Below are positions 10,608-20,255 of a stretch of 64,000 bases of DNA, one piece after another; the first letter of the stretch is position 1, and each line of letters starts with the position of its first letter. The notes beneath the pieces were generated by a model. That model searched no databases. It worked only from the letters and a program-made list of their open reading frames with translations, and was not told where the DNA came from. The position numbers and the translations under genes were made by a program. Where the stretch lies: contig CM043947.1 of NCBI GenBank assembly GCA_014529385.2, forward strand, positions 101,047,811 to 101,111,810, given 5' to 3'. The DNA comes from Adiantum capillus-veneris. Taxonomy: Eukaryota > Streptophyta > Polypodiopsida > Polypodiales > Pteridaceae.

Positions 10608-10997
10608 CTACCCATTGCCTAGCCGAACATGATCTTTAGAGGTCACATAAGAAGTAAACCACTCCCTGTTTGGAGACACATGAAGTGATGCCCTTGAGTC
10701 TATAATCCAGTCACTCAGTGCATTTCCATCAGATGCTGTAAGAAGAGCTGAGTCCATTGTATTCTTCAAGAAGTAGATGTCTCCTGACACTAGACTGTCA
10801 TCCTCTGCAACAGTGTTTGTCACACTTATTTCTTGAATCTTCACTGAGGACTTGTTCTTCTCACCATGGTCTTCAGCTTTCTCTTTGCCTTTTTCTGCTT
10901 TCCATTCTCTGCAGTCTCTTTTCATGTGACCCTTCTTGCCACAATGGTAGCATTCTATGTCACTCTTGCCTTTAGCACTGCGGGACTTGCTACGAGA
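10608..10997 (-). pseudogene. pol: Copia-1 nucleocapsid knuckle and protease
   Basis: In frame with integrase, between TAG 10998-11000 and TAG 10608-10610. Contains the canonical CX2CX4HX4C knuckle CYHCGKKGHMKRDC and the protease start DWIIDSRASLHVS. The Asp is retained, but the DSG motif reads DSR, so the protease is probably inactive even apart from the stops. Role in an intact element: RNA binding and polyprotein cleavage. Confidence 0.88.
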
Positions 10998-11652
10998 CTA
11001 ATTCCTCTTTCCACCTTTGTACTTTTCTTTGGTCCTTCCCCTGACAACTAAGGCTGTTCCTTTGCCTTTGTCCATTGTCTTTCTATTGGTTTCTTCAGTA
11101 AGCAGACTTCCTTCTACACCTGCTATGTTCAAACCATCTGGAGGTGCAGAATTACTCAAAGCTGTGCGAAAAGTGTCCCAACTTTCCGGCAATGTGATCA
11201 ACAGGAACATAGCTCTAAGAGGTTCATCAAACTTGACACCTTGAGCTGACAACTGACTATAGATTGTGTTGAATTCATTCAGATGATTGGACATAGGTGT
11301 CCCTTCTTTCATCTTCAAGTCAACAAGCTTCTTAAGCCAGTATACCTGTGAAGCTACACTCTGCTTCTCATAAAGATCACTCAACTTTAACCATGCTTGA
11401 TAAGCCGACATCTCGTCTGCTACATTGAAAAATGCTTTCTGCCAAAGTCAGCATAATGGTAGAAAGTGCCAATTCATCCATTTCGCTCCATTCATCTTCG
11501 TCCATATCTTCTGGTTTTATCCCCTTGAGCTTTATAGGTTTTATCTGCTTCTTTTGTACCAACACGTGCCAAATCTGCTTCTTCCACAATGGGAAATTGG
11601 TTCCATCCAGCTTCTTGATATTGTAAAGAGCAGTGTCCTGTGATCCAGCCAT
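10998..11652 (-). pseudogene. gag: Copia-1 gag, one frameshift
   Basis: The probable start is the ATG at 11652-11650 (MAGSQDTALYNIKKLDG). The opening LDGTNFPLWKKQI is the usual copia gag N-terminus (UBN2/DUF4219 type). The frame changes near 11430 (after LAESIF); the second part, with YEKQSVASQVYWLKKLVDLKM and LNEFNTIYSQL, continues to TAG 10998-11000. The sequence is close to Copia-2 gag in this window. Confidence 0.9.
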
Positions 11653-11667
11653 AGCTACACGCTTCAC

Positions 11668-12678
11668 AGTAGTTTACTTTCCTGGGGAAAATTCGGCAGA
11701 GTTTCCCCTGTAAACTGACCTCTGAACCAATATCAACCTGTCAAATGAACCAAGAAAGCTTCAGATTCTGCAGAAATTTTGGCAGAGTCTCCTTTGTAAA
11801 ATGGCTTTGGTGTACTAAAAAACAGACCAAAAACAGCTCAAAAGCACTATCTCTCTGACACTGTAAGCTGTAAGTAAACTTTTCCTGCACTTGTACTGTC
11901 TCTGACTGTCCTGTCACTGTCCTGTAAGCATAGACTGCGACAATGCCTCAACGATAGTAAAGCAAAGATGCAATCCCAACTGTCTAACTCACAGTCAATA
12001 CATCCTAGCTGCCTATCTAAGGGTGCTCGAGGGATCGCTCCAAGACCTGTATCACCGAAAGGATCTCAACATTCGAGAATCCCCCAGCTCAATAAAACCT
12101 CACTCGACCCTCAACAAAGGTTGCAGTAAATCTGACAGTACATAGACTTCCCACAAAGTCATACATCCACAAATTTCTCATTGTATGCTGTAACCGCTGC
12201 GGCGGTTGTTTGCTGCGTGACTCACAGCCAGCAAACCCTCAACAGACATACATCATCTCTGACAATACATCCCATGTGGAAGTACCTGCAATGTCAGGAT
12301 GAAATCTGGAATATCAAGCAGCAAACACAAGCTACCTTATGAACTAGTGGATGTCGCCTACAGTCTGTGTGTAGATGCGCCCGTGTCGTATGTGACACGC
12401 CTCCAAGAACTGTGAGCCGTCCTTCGATGTGTAGACGGCCACAAATCAACACTCTGGGAGTGTCAATATCCTCAGCACCTGTAGTCGTAGGCCAAAAATC
12501 CCAAATTTGCAGAGTCGGATCTGCACCCGCTGAGACCACGTAGTCGAAAATGGCCTGTGCAGACCTTTGTCGAAGCCGAACGGTGGCCGAGATGGCCGTG
12601 TCTTTGCCTGTCGAATTTCACTCCAATCTGAGCTGGTGACTCTAGCCTGCTGCAGTGCTGCCCCGAGCCTCGATCTGA
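11668..12678 (-). other. Copia-1 5' leader
   Basis: About 1 kb of non-coding leader between PBS and gag. Two blocks are shared with the Copia-2 leader in the opposite orientation: an inverted repeat AACCGC...GCGGTT at 12192-12207, and a stretch near 12030-12125 containing CCCCCAGCTCAATAAAACC (reverse complement near 15575-15600). Conservation in the leader suggests packaging or dimerisation signals, by inference. Confidence 0.6.
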
Positions 12679-12690
12679 GCTCTGATACCA
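12679..12690 (-). promoter_or_regulatory. Copia-1 primer-binding site (initiator Met tRNA)
   Basis: On the minus strand it reads TGGTATCAGAGC, the usual plant copia PBS complementary to the 3' end of initiator-Met tRNA, two bases inside the 5' LTR. Confidence 0.93.
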
Positions 12691-12692
12691 GC

Positions 12693-12886
12693 TGAAGGAG
12701 TACGAGCGGAAGTGCGACGCGAGAGAGAGTGTGCGAGAAGAAGAGCACGACGATATGGTGAACTCGCTCTACTGTAATGTGTAGAGCATAGTGAGTTCTT
12801 ATTAGGTTTTTACAAAAGAATATGTGTACATACCTGGCGGCCCGCCCACTTACCTGGGCGACCACATTGGGCTTTATACCCCAACA
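12693..12886 (-). repeat. Copia-1 5' LTR
   Basis: 194 bp, about 97% identical by eye to 7389-7584. Flanked outside by TTTTG (12887-12891). Confidence 0.93.
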
Positions 12887-14744
12887 TTTTGACCCTAGGA
12901 GAGGCTTTACGGACCTAAAAACGACCCTTTAGGATCATTCGTTTATTGTTTTTGCGTACTGTGGGACGAACGATCGCGATCGTGTACCTCTCCAGAATGC
13001 TGTGGGACAGTGATAGGATATGTTTCTGATAGTCCCCTGTAGCTTCCCTTCAAGTTTCGTGCGATTCCGATATGATTTGCATGGTGAACGGGTGTGATGA
13101 CTATAGAGCTGTGTAGAAGGACATAGGCAGATTACTTGGCTTTTGTGCGTTTTATTTGCTTGTAGAGTTAGTAGTTGCATCTCTTCAAGTTCACTTCATT
13201 AGGATTGACACCCTAGTGAGTTTCCATGCCTCATCCGAGTCGCTTCCCCTGTATCGATAATTTTATGTTGATGCTTGAGAGCTATGCTATGGACGTCCAT
13301 CGCGGCGACCCGCAAACAGGCATGTAACTTGATCATGGTGCAAAAAAACCCCCGTACTTTGATGGACCTAACAAGTCTCGAATGCAACACATTCTTTTGA
13401 ATCTTTTTCCAAGTGACCCCATTTTCTCAGATAAGTAGACTTCTTACAAAGAGGGAACGCAAGACCACACCCTAGTGACCATGCCAAAGAAATTTTAAAA
13501 GAGGAAGAAGAATACAACCCAAACCACAGAGGAACGAACAGTCCTCTAGAGTCAAGACAAAAGTACAAGACTTTGTCCTTGCATGGAAACAACAATCACC
13601 TCCTTCCCCATCACCAATGAATAAGAAGAATAGGAAATGGAGAGCCATCATAGTTGCTTTTTTGCATGATATAAAAAAAAATAAAAAGAGCACAAATTCC
13701 ATAATTTTCAAAGCTCCATAGTAAAGGCTGGAGCGTGAAATAATTAAGAATTTTGCTTATACTACCAAGTCCAATGGTCTTTCAAAATGTCATTTGACAA
13801 AAGAAAATTGATGACCCTTTATCACCATTGCATGCAAATGGAGTAGATGGAAGTCTAGAACCTCCTCTATCACCTTATCTCCATCTGGTTTTTAATTTAT
13901 GTTGTCCATCTACACTAGAGTCATGTAGGAGCACAAGCTTCATTGAGGCCTCTTCATGCTCACTTATATCTTTAACCTCCCTATCTCTCCTCGTGCTTTT
14001 TCCTTTGTTCTTATCCCTCTCCATTTCCTTAAGCACTAGAAAAGCTAGGCCCATGTTCCAGTTAAGGAATTGGATATATACATATACATCCCATGCCCAA
14101 GTTGATGAGGCCATTGTGATCATCTACCTTGTAATCCCTCTTAGCAAGCCCTTTTAACAAATTTCAATAGGCAATATCAAAAGTTCTTGTTAGACACATG
14201 CTTTAGAAAATCAATCAAGAATCAAACGGTGTAAGTCGTTTAAAACAAGTTCATATTCACACTTGTGTGCCTCTAGGTCGTACTACTTATAATTCACTTA
14301 ATTACTAAAAATTGAGTTTTAAATTATTTTTTTGTGGAGAAGATAAATAAAGAACTAAACATGCACTTGAAAAATAATACAACTTTTGGATTCCATTTTC
14401 TAAGACTTAATTACTTCTAATGTTGAAATGCTCAGAATTCAAAATATTCATGAAATACCAAAATAATCACACCTATAAAATTGAATGAAAGATAAAAAGA
14501 ACTTAAATTAAACTTTATAATCAATAGTTATGCACAGAGTTAGGATGTAATTTTTTTTTTTCATTAAGATAAGGCCCTGTGTTTGATCTTGTACAATGAT
14601 ACATCACGAGAATGAGATATCCCCACAAGTAAAACCCTTCTCTTTTGTAGACCTTACAATTTTGCTATCCACACAAAAAGAATACTATTCATGGATTGAG
14701 GTACTTGCTAAGATTGCTAATGTGCCAGTCGTTATTGACACAAC
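12887..14744. other. Remainder of Gypsy-1 LTR, then unannotated DNA
   Basis: 12887-12891 is the TSD copy; the Gypsy-1 3' LTR resumes and probably ends by about 13210. From there to 14739 the sequence is AT-rich with no supported gene. An 83-codon open stretch from 14596 runs up to the Copia-2 insertion and stays open if the insertion is removed, but I cannot identify it. ACAAC at 14740-14744 is the left target duplication of Copia-2. Confidence 0.5.
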
Positions 14745-14949
14745 TATTGGGGTGGTAAAGCCAAATGTGCCGCGCCTGAGTGTTGGGCGGCCGGACACTA
14801 ATCGGGAACTAACACTGACCATTCATTCTATACAAAAGAATAAGGACTCATAACCCTAACACTATTATGTTTGGAGTCCACCCAAACTTGTGTCTCCTCT
14901 CCTCTCCATTGCTGCACACACACACACACGCTCTCGAACGCACTCTTGG
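14745..14949 (+). repeat. Copia-2 5' LTR, both termini altered
   Basis: Starts TATTGGGG where the 3' LTR has TGTTGGGG, and ends CTTGG where the other copy ends CTTCA. Contains a (CA)n run. The terminal TG and CA dinucleotides are both lost in this copy. Confidence 0.88.
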
Positions 14950-14951
14950 AC

Positions 14952-15996
14952 TGGTATCAGAGCTCAAGGATTGGGAGCACCATTGGAGCTCAGCGGGGAA
15001 GCAGGCAGAGAAGCAACAAAAACTGCAGCACGTTTTTGTAGATCTGTTTTTGCCTATCAAAACGTCTCTATTCAAGCCGATTCCCTCAAGGCTCAACCGA
15101 TTTCTCGTCCTCTTCAACTTTGCAGAAGAACGTTTTCTCAAAATCTTGACCAATTTTGAGATACGTCACTCAGACTGCGTGTAGGTCGTGAAGTAGAAGC
15201 TGCAGTTTTTTACAGATCTGTTTCGATCTGTAAAAACAGCTTATTTCAAGTCCATTCCTCTCATCCCCAACCGTTTTCGCGTGGTCTACAACTTTGCAGA
15301 AGGAAGTTTCTACAAATTTTGCACAGTTTGAGAGATATTCAGTTCAGACAGTAGGGTGGTCTACCCTCGTTCGTTCTTCTGCGTACAGGTTTTCGTTGCA
15401 TACTCTTTCTGCAATGTCTGTCACATGCATATTTGATGTAAGGTCTTGAGGTCTGTTATATCAGACAAACCGCCGCAGCGGTTACAGAAAAGGGTTTCTG
15501 TGGTTGATGTTAGATGTTATGCGGTTTATGTATTGTGATGGAAATATGCAAAGCCTATTGTTGAGGGTCGTAGTGAGGTTTTATTGAGCTGGGGGATTCT
15601 CAAATGTGGAGATCCTTTCGGTGATACAGGTTTTGGAGCGAGCCCCCGACATCCCCATAGTTTCGGCATCGACATAGGATGTATGTTTAGCGGTTAGTGC
15701 AGTATTGGTGTGCATCTGCTGACCCGCCATTGTTGGCATTGCTGTCATCTTTATGCGTATGCCTTTGACAGTGTTCAGTTGGTCAGAGACACTCTTCTAG
15801 AGTTGGAGACATTGACATTGACAGTTCTTTGAGATTTTATCTTGCCGGTTTAGCCACTTTGCTCAGCGTTTCAGTCATTGTACACATTTGTTTTGGGTTC
15901 AGAAGTCAGTTTTGCAGGGGAGACTCTGCCGAAATTTTCTAGGTTTTCTATCATCTTCTTTAGTGGAGCGGATCTCTCACTTTTGTTCCTTGTCGA
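14952..15996 (+). promoter_or_regulatory. Copia-2 PBS and 5' leader
   Basis: TGGTATCAGAGC at 14952-14963 is the initiator-Met primer-binding site. The rest is non-coding leader. The inverted repeat AACCGC-CGCA-GCGGTT at 15468-15483 and the block around 15552-15646 (TGAGCTGGGGGATTC, CCTTTCGGTGATACAGG) recur in the Copia-1 leader. The leader also carries two similar GATCTGTTTTTGCC/GATCTGTTTCGATC segments near 15040 and 15215. Confidence 0.75.
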
Positions 15997-16956
15997 ATGA
16001 TGTCTTCATCATCGGAGAACTCTTTGTTCAACATTGAGAAGTTGGATGTCACTAACTTCCTGTTTTGGAAGGAACAAATTTACAATGTCTTAATACAGAA
16101 GAAGCAGATCCGGCCGATAAAGATGAAGGGGATAAAGCCTGAGGATATGGATGAGTATGACTGGGAGGAGTTGGATGAGCTTGCCAAGTCCACCATCATG
16201 CTGACTTTGTCAAAGAATGTGTACTTCAATGTGAACATGGCAAAGACTAGTTATGAGATGTGGAAGAAGTTATGTGACCTGTATGAGAAGCAAAGTGCAG
16301 CATCACAGGTTTATTGGCTGAAAAAGTTAGTTGATTTGAAGATGGATGAGGGCACACCCATGTGCAACCATCTCAATGAGTTCAACACAATTTTCAGTCA
16401 GCTTTCTTCGCAGGGAGTCAATTTTGACGGTTCGGTCAAAGCAATGTTCTTGCTAGTTACGTTGCTAGAAAGTTGGGATACTTTTCGCATAGCCATAAGT
16501 AACTCAAAACCTCCTGATGGTTTAACATGTGCTGATGTTGAGGGCAGTTTGCTTACTGAAGAAGTTAGCAGGAAGAATCTTGATACTTCTCGTGGTACTA
16601 GCAATGCTCTCGTTGTTCGTGGTCGATCACAAGAAAAGGGCAAGCAGAATCAGAGAGGAAAATCTCTTAGTAAATCACGTGGCCGAAAAGACATCGAGTG
16701 CTATCATTGTCACAAAAAGTGTCATATGAAGAAAGAGTGTCGAAAGTGGAAACAAGAGAAAGGTAAAGACAAGAAGTCAAAAGAAGGCAAGACTAAGGAA
16801 AGCAGCATAAAGATTGAAGAGATCAACAATGTTTTTGTTGAAGATTCTGATGGAGATATTTATCTCACATCTGCCATGGATTCATCATTTTTGGTTGCCA
16901 CTATGACTATGCTTTACAGGATTGGGTTATTGACTCAGGTGCATCGTTTCATGTGA
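15997..16956 (+). pseudogene. gag: Copia-2 gag with zinc knuckle
   Basis: ATG at 15997 (a second at 16000) opens MMSSSSENSLFNIEKLD. Copia gag marks: NFLFWKEQIYNVLIQKKQI, YEKQSAASQVYWLKKLVDL and LNEFNTIFSQLSSQG. The knuckle CYHCHKKCHMKKEC keeps the CX2CX4HX4C spacing, with one Gly replaced by Cys. The frame is lost near 16,910, just before the protease. Related to Copia-1 gag along its length. Confidence 0.92.
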
Positions 16957-17447
16957 CTCCTCACAGAGAGTGGTTTAGTACATATGATGTAGCCCGTAAA
17001 GGTCGTGTTCGTCTTGGCAATGATTTTGCTTGCAACATAGTTGGTGTCGGCAATGTGCAGCTGAAATTTCAGAATGGTTCTTCATTCATGCTCAAGAATG
17101 TGAGACAGGTGTCGAAGCTTACCAAAAGCTTGATTAGTACAGGACAATTGGATGACGCAGGATATTACTGCACATTTGGTGATAGCTCGTGGCAGATCAC
17201 CAAAGGTTCTTTAGTAGTAGCACATGGTTCACAGTCTGGGACTTTGTACATGCTACATGTATCCAATGTTAAAAACCATGTAATTTGTGTAACCGAGCAG
17301 CCAAGTGTTTCTTTGTGGAATCGCCGGTTAGGACATATGTCTCAAAAGGGAATGAAAATATTATCTCGTTTTGGTTATGTGCCTGGCTTCGATTTCTCAG
17401 ACTTTTCACTTTGTGAGCATTGTCTTTATGGTAAACAAACACAGTGA
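16921..17447 (+). pseudogene. pol: Copia-2 protease and integrase zinc domain
   Basis: In the post-shift frame, WVIDSGASFHVTPHREWF gives an intact DSGA protease motif, followed by the GAG-pre-integrase region with WNRRLGHMSQKGM and CEHCLYGKQTQ. A TGA at 17445-17447 stops it after KQTQ. Downstream ORFs to 19,380 stay in the same frame, so this is one pol gene with point lesions. Confidence 0.88.
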
Positions 17448-18407
17448 CCACACAAAAGGGGAAGCACTCGGAAAAGTGAGCCATTAGAGTTAGTGCATAG
17501 TGATGTGTGTGGACCTATGCCTAACGTATCCATGGGAGGTTCGTTGTACTTTGTTACATTCATTGATGACTTCTCAAGAAAAGTGCGGGTATATCCTCTC
17601 AGGAAGAAGGATGAAGTTCTTTCAAAATTTCAGAATTTTGTGGCATTAGTGGAGAATCAATCTGGCAAGAAAGTAAAGTGCTTGAGGTCAGACAATGGTG
17701 GTGAGTATGTCACTAAAGCCTTTCAGAATTTTTGTGATTCCAAAGGCATCAAAAGAGAGTTGACTGCTCCATATAACCCTCCACAAAATGGTGTTGCTGA
17801 GAGGATGAACCGTAACATACAAGAGAAGTTACGTAGCATGTTGTCTAATGCAGAGTTGCCTAATGGATTTTCGGCGGAAGCGTTAGCAACTGCTGTCCAT
17901 CTTATTAATAGATCTCCTAACAAGGCTTTGGATGAGAAGGTACCTGAAGAGATTTGGTTTGGGAAGTCACCTTCTTACAAGCATCTTAGAGTCTTTGGCT
18001 GTGAAGTGTATTTCCATGTTCCAAAGGAGTTTCAAAGTAAGTTGGCTCCTAACTCAAAGAAATGTATATTTCTTGGCTATGGCAATCCTGGCGAGATGGG
18101 ATTTCGGTTATGGGATCTTGAAGCTAAAAAGATAGTTCGCAGCAATGACGTATACTTCAATGAAGAAAAGATGCATAAGAAGCCTGTGCATACAGTGGAG
18201 GTCAGGAGAGTTATCTTCCAAGAAGATGGAATTGTCCACAATAGGGCTGAAGTGCCTAATGTCAGACAACAAGTGCGAAATCCTCCTGTAGTACAAGATG
18301 TTGCTGAGGGACAACCGGCTCAAGCAGTTAGTAGAAGGTCTACAAGAGTTTCAAGGCTTCCTGATAGATTTACTCCTTCATTGAACTACATTATGTTGAC
18401 AGATTGA
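17448..18407 (+). pseudogene. pol: Copia-2 integrase core and C-terminus
   Basis: In frame with the preceding part. The catalytic triad is in HSDVCGPM, LRSDNGGEY and NPPQNGVAERMN. FLGYGNPGEMGFRLWD and VPKEFQSKL follow as in Copia-1. It ends at TGA 18405-18407, a single nonsense codon. Confidence 0.9.
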
Positions 18408-18956
18408 GGAGAGCCTTCCTGCTATAAGGAAGCCATGTCAATGGATGACAAGGCAAAGTGGGAGAAAGCTATGCAATCAGAAATGGACTCGCTGCATAAG
18501 AATCAAACTTGGAAGTTGGTTCGGTTGCCTAAAGGTAAAAAGGCATTACCATGCAAATGGGTGTACAAGCAAAAAATTACACCTCATGATAATAAACCCA
18601 AGTACAAGGCATGGCTTGTTGCTAAAGGATTTAAGCAACATCAGGGTATTGACTTTGATGAGATCTTTTCTCCGATTGTCAAGATGACTACTCTGCGGTG
18701 TGTACTTGCGTTGGTTGCTAAAGACGACATGGAACTTGACCAGATGGATGTCAAGACGGCGTTCTTGCATGGTGATCTTCAAGAAGAAGTTTATATGCAG
18801 CAGCCAGAAGGTTTGGTTGAGAAAGGCAATGAAGACTTGGTGTGTCAGTTAGAAAAGACTCTTTATGGTCTAAAACAGTCATCAAGGGAGTGGTATCGTA
18901 AATTCTACTCGTTCATGCTCTCTCAAGGCTACAAACGTAGCGATATGGACCATTGA
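18408..18956 (+). pseudogene. pol: Copia-2 reverse transcriptase, N-terminal part
   Basis: In frame with integrase. Shows KWVYKQKI, FDEIFSPIVKMTTLR, MDVKTAFLHGDLQEEVYMQQPEG (fingers/palm start) and LYGLKQSSREWY. Ends at TGA 18954-18956 just before the segment leading to the catalytic YVDD. Confidence 0.9.
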
Positions 18957-19436
18957 CTCTACACTAAGCGAGCTAAAGATGGTAGTTTGCTGATTTTGGT
19001 CCTTTATGTGGATGATATGTTAATTGCCGGGAAATGCAGGGATGAGATTTCAGCTTTGAAGTCAGAGTTACATGCAAACTTTGAAATGAAAGACATGGGT
19101 GAAGCAAGCCATATCCTTGGCATGCGCATTAAGCGAGACAGATGCAAGAAATTGGTTTATTTGTCTCAATCTGAGTACATTTCTAAAGTGCTCAATCGTT
19201 TAAATATGGAGAAGGGGAAGGCATTGAGTACTCCATTGCCTCCATATATGAAACTTTCTAAAAATGATTGCCCTAAGTCTGAAGAGGAAAATGATGAAAT
19301 GGCAAAAGTGTCTTATTCATCTGTAGTTGGAAGTTTGATGTATGCTATGATTACTACACGTCCTGATATTTCTTTGCAGTGGGAGTTGTTGGCAGATATA
19401 TGTCAAATCCAGTCAAGAAACATTGGGAGGCAGTGA
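18957..19436 (+). pseudogene. pol: Copia-2 reverse transcriptase, catalytic part
   Basis: Contains LYVDDMLIAGK with both catalytic Asp residues, then DMGEASHILGMRI and VVGSLMYAMITTRPDI. The frame is lost close to 19,375 (DISLQ), where the next frame continues with the conserved GVVGRYMSNP. Confidence 0.9.
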
Positions 19437-19963
19437 AAGGGGTTATGCGATATTTGTATGGTACAAAAGACATGTGCATTTGCTTTGGAAGAAAGGAAGC
19501 ATGTGTAATTGGTTACACGGATGCAGATTATGCACGAGACTTGGACAAGAGAAGGTCCACTTTAGGCTATGTTTTTGAATTCACTGGAGGTGTAGTTTCA
19601 TGGCAATCTCATTTGCAAGATTGTGTTACCTTGTCTACTACAGAGGCTGAATATGTTGCAGCTTCAGAAGCTTGCAAGGAAGCTATATGGCTTGGTCGGC
19701 TAGTGGGAGACTTGGGAATGAATGTTGAGATGCCTGTATTACATTGCCATAGCCAAAGTGCTATACAATTGGCAAAGAATCCAGTGTTTCATGCAAAGAC
19801 AAAGCATGTGGATGTGAAGTATCACTTCATTCGTGAGGTGCTTGAGGACAAGCGATTGCAGCTTGCCAAAATTCACACCACTAAGAATCCTGCTTGTCTT
19901 TTAACAAAGGGCTTACCTTTAGAGCGGTTTTCACATTGTCGGGCACTCATGGGCATTGGGTAG
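19379..19963 (+). pseudogene. pol: Copia-2 RNase H
   Basis: Frame differs from the RT part. RNase H motifs: YTDADYARD, STTEAEYVAA, HCHSQSAIQLA and KHVDVKYHFIRE. The third motif has His where Copia-1 has Asp (CDSQSA), so a catalytic acid is missing. Ends at the natural stop 19961-19963. Confidence 0.88.
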
Positions 19964-20038
19964 ATAATCATGGTGACTGTCTACCTGTATTGTATGTATA
20001 CATACATTATCCCCCCAGCTTAAAGGCACATTGTCCTT

Positions 20039-20050
20039 TAAGTGGGAGGT
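20039..20050 (+). promoter_or_regulatory. Copia-2 polypurine tract
   Basis: TAAGTGGGAGGT immediately before the 3' LTR, identical to the Copia-1 tract. Confidence 0.9.
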
Positions 20051-20255
20051 TGTTGGGGTGGTATAGCCCAATGTGCCGCGGCTGAGTGTTGGGCGGCCGC
20101 ACACTAACCGGGAACTAACATTGACCATTCATTCTATACAAAAGAATAAGGACTTATAACGCTAACACTATTGTGTTTGGAGTCCACCCAAACCTGTGTC
20201 TCCTCTCTTCTCCATTGCTGCACACACACACACACGCTCTCGCACGCACTCTTCA
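20051..20255 (+). repeat. Copia-2 3' LTR
   Basis: 205 bp, TGTTGGGG...CTTCA, followed by the target duplication ACAAC at 20256-20260. Confidence 0.93.

Larger units (their letters stand above)
7389..12886 (-). mobile_element. Copia-1: complete Ty1/copia element, mutated
   Basis: Bounded by LTRs 7389-7584 and 12693-12886 and flanked by the 5-bp duplication TTTTG (7384-7388 and 12887-12891). PBS and polypurine tract are present. Reading on the minus strand, the order is gag, protease, integrase, RT, RNase H, which is the copia order. The pol part is a single frame interrupted by TAG codons; gag has one frameshift. The LTRs differ by about five substitutions and two small indels (counted by eye), so insertion was fairly recent. 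It interrupts the 3' LTR of Gypsy-1. Confidence 0.95.
14745..20255 (+). mobile_element. Copia-2: complete Ty1/copia element, decayed
   Basis: LTRs at 14745-14949 and 20051-20255, both 205 bp, with ACAAC duplicated outside (14740-14744, 20256-20260). Initiator-Met PBS and a polypurine tract are present. The gag and pol order matches Copia-1 and the proteins are close, so the two belong to one lineage. I count about 15 differences between LTRs by eye (about 93% identity), making it older than Copia-1. Lesions seen: frameshifts near 16,910 and 19,380, and TGA codons at 17445, 18405 and 18954. Confidence 0.95.

Noticed and set aside
13828-14157. 109-codon open frame
   Set aside because: Leu/Ser-rich, overlaps an open frame on the other strand, no homology recognised.
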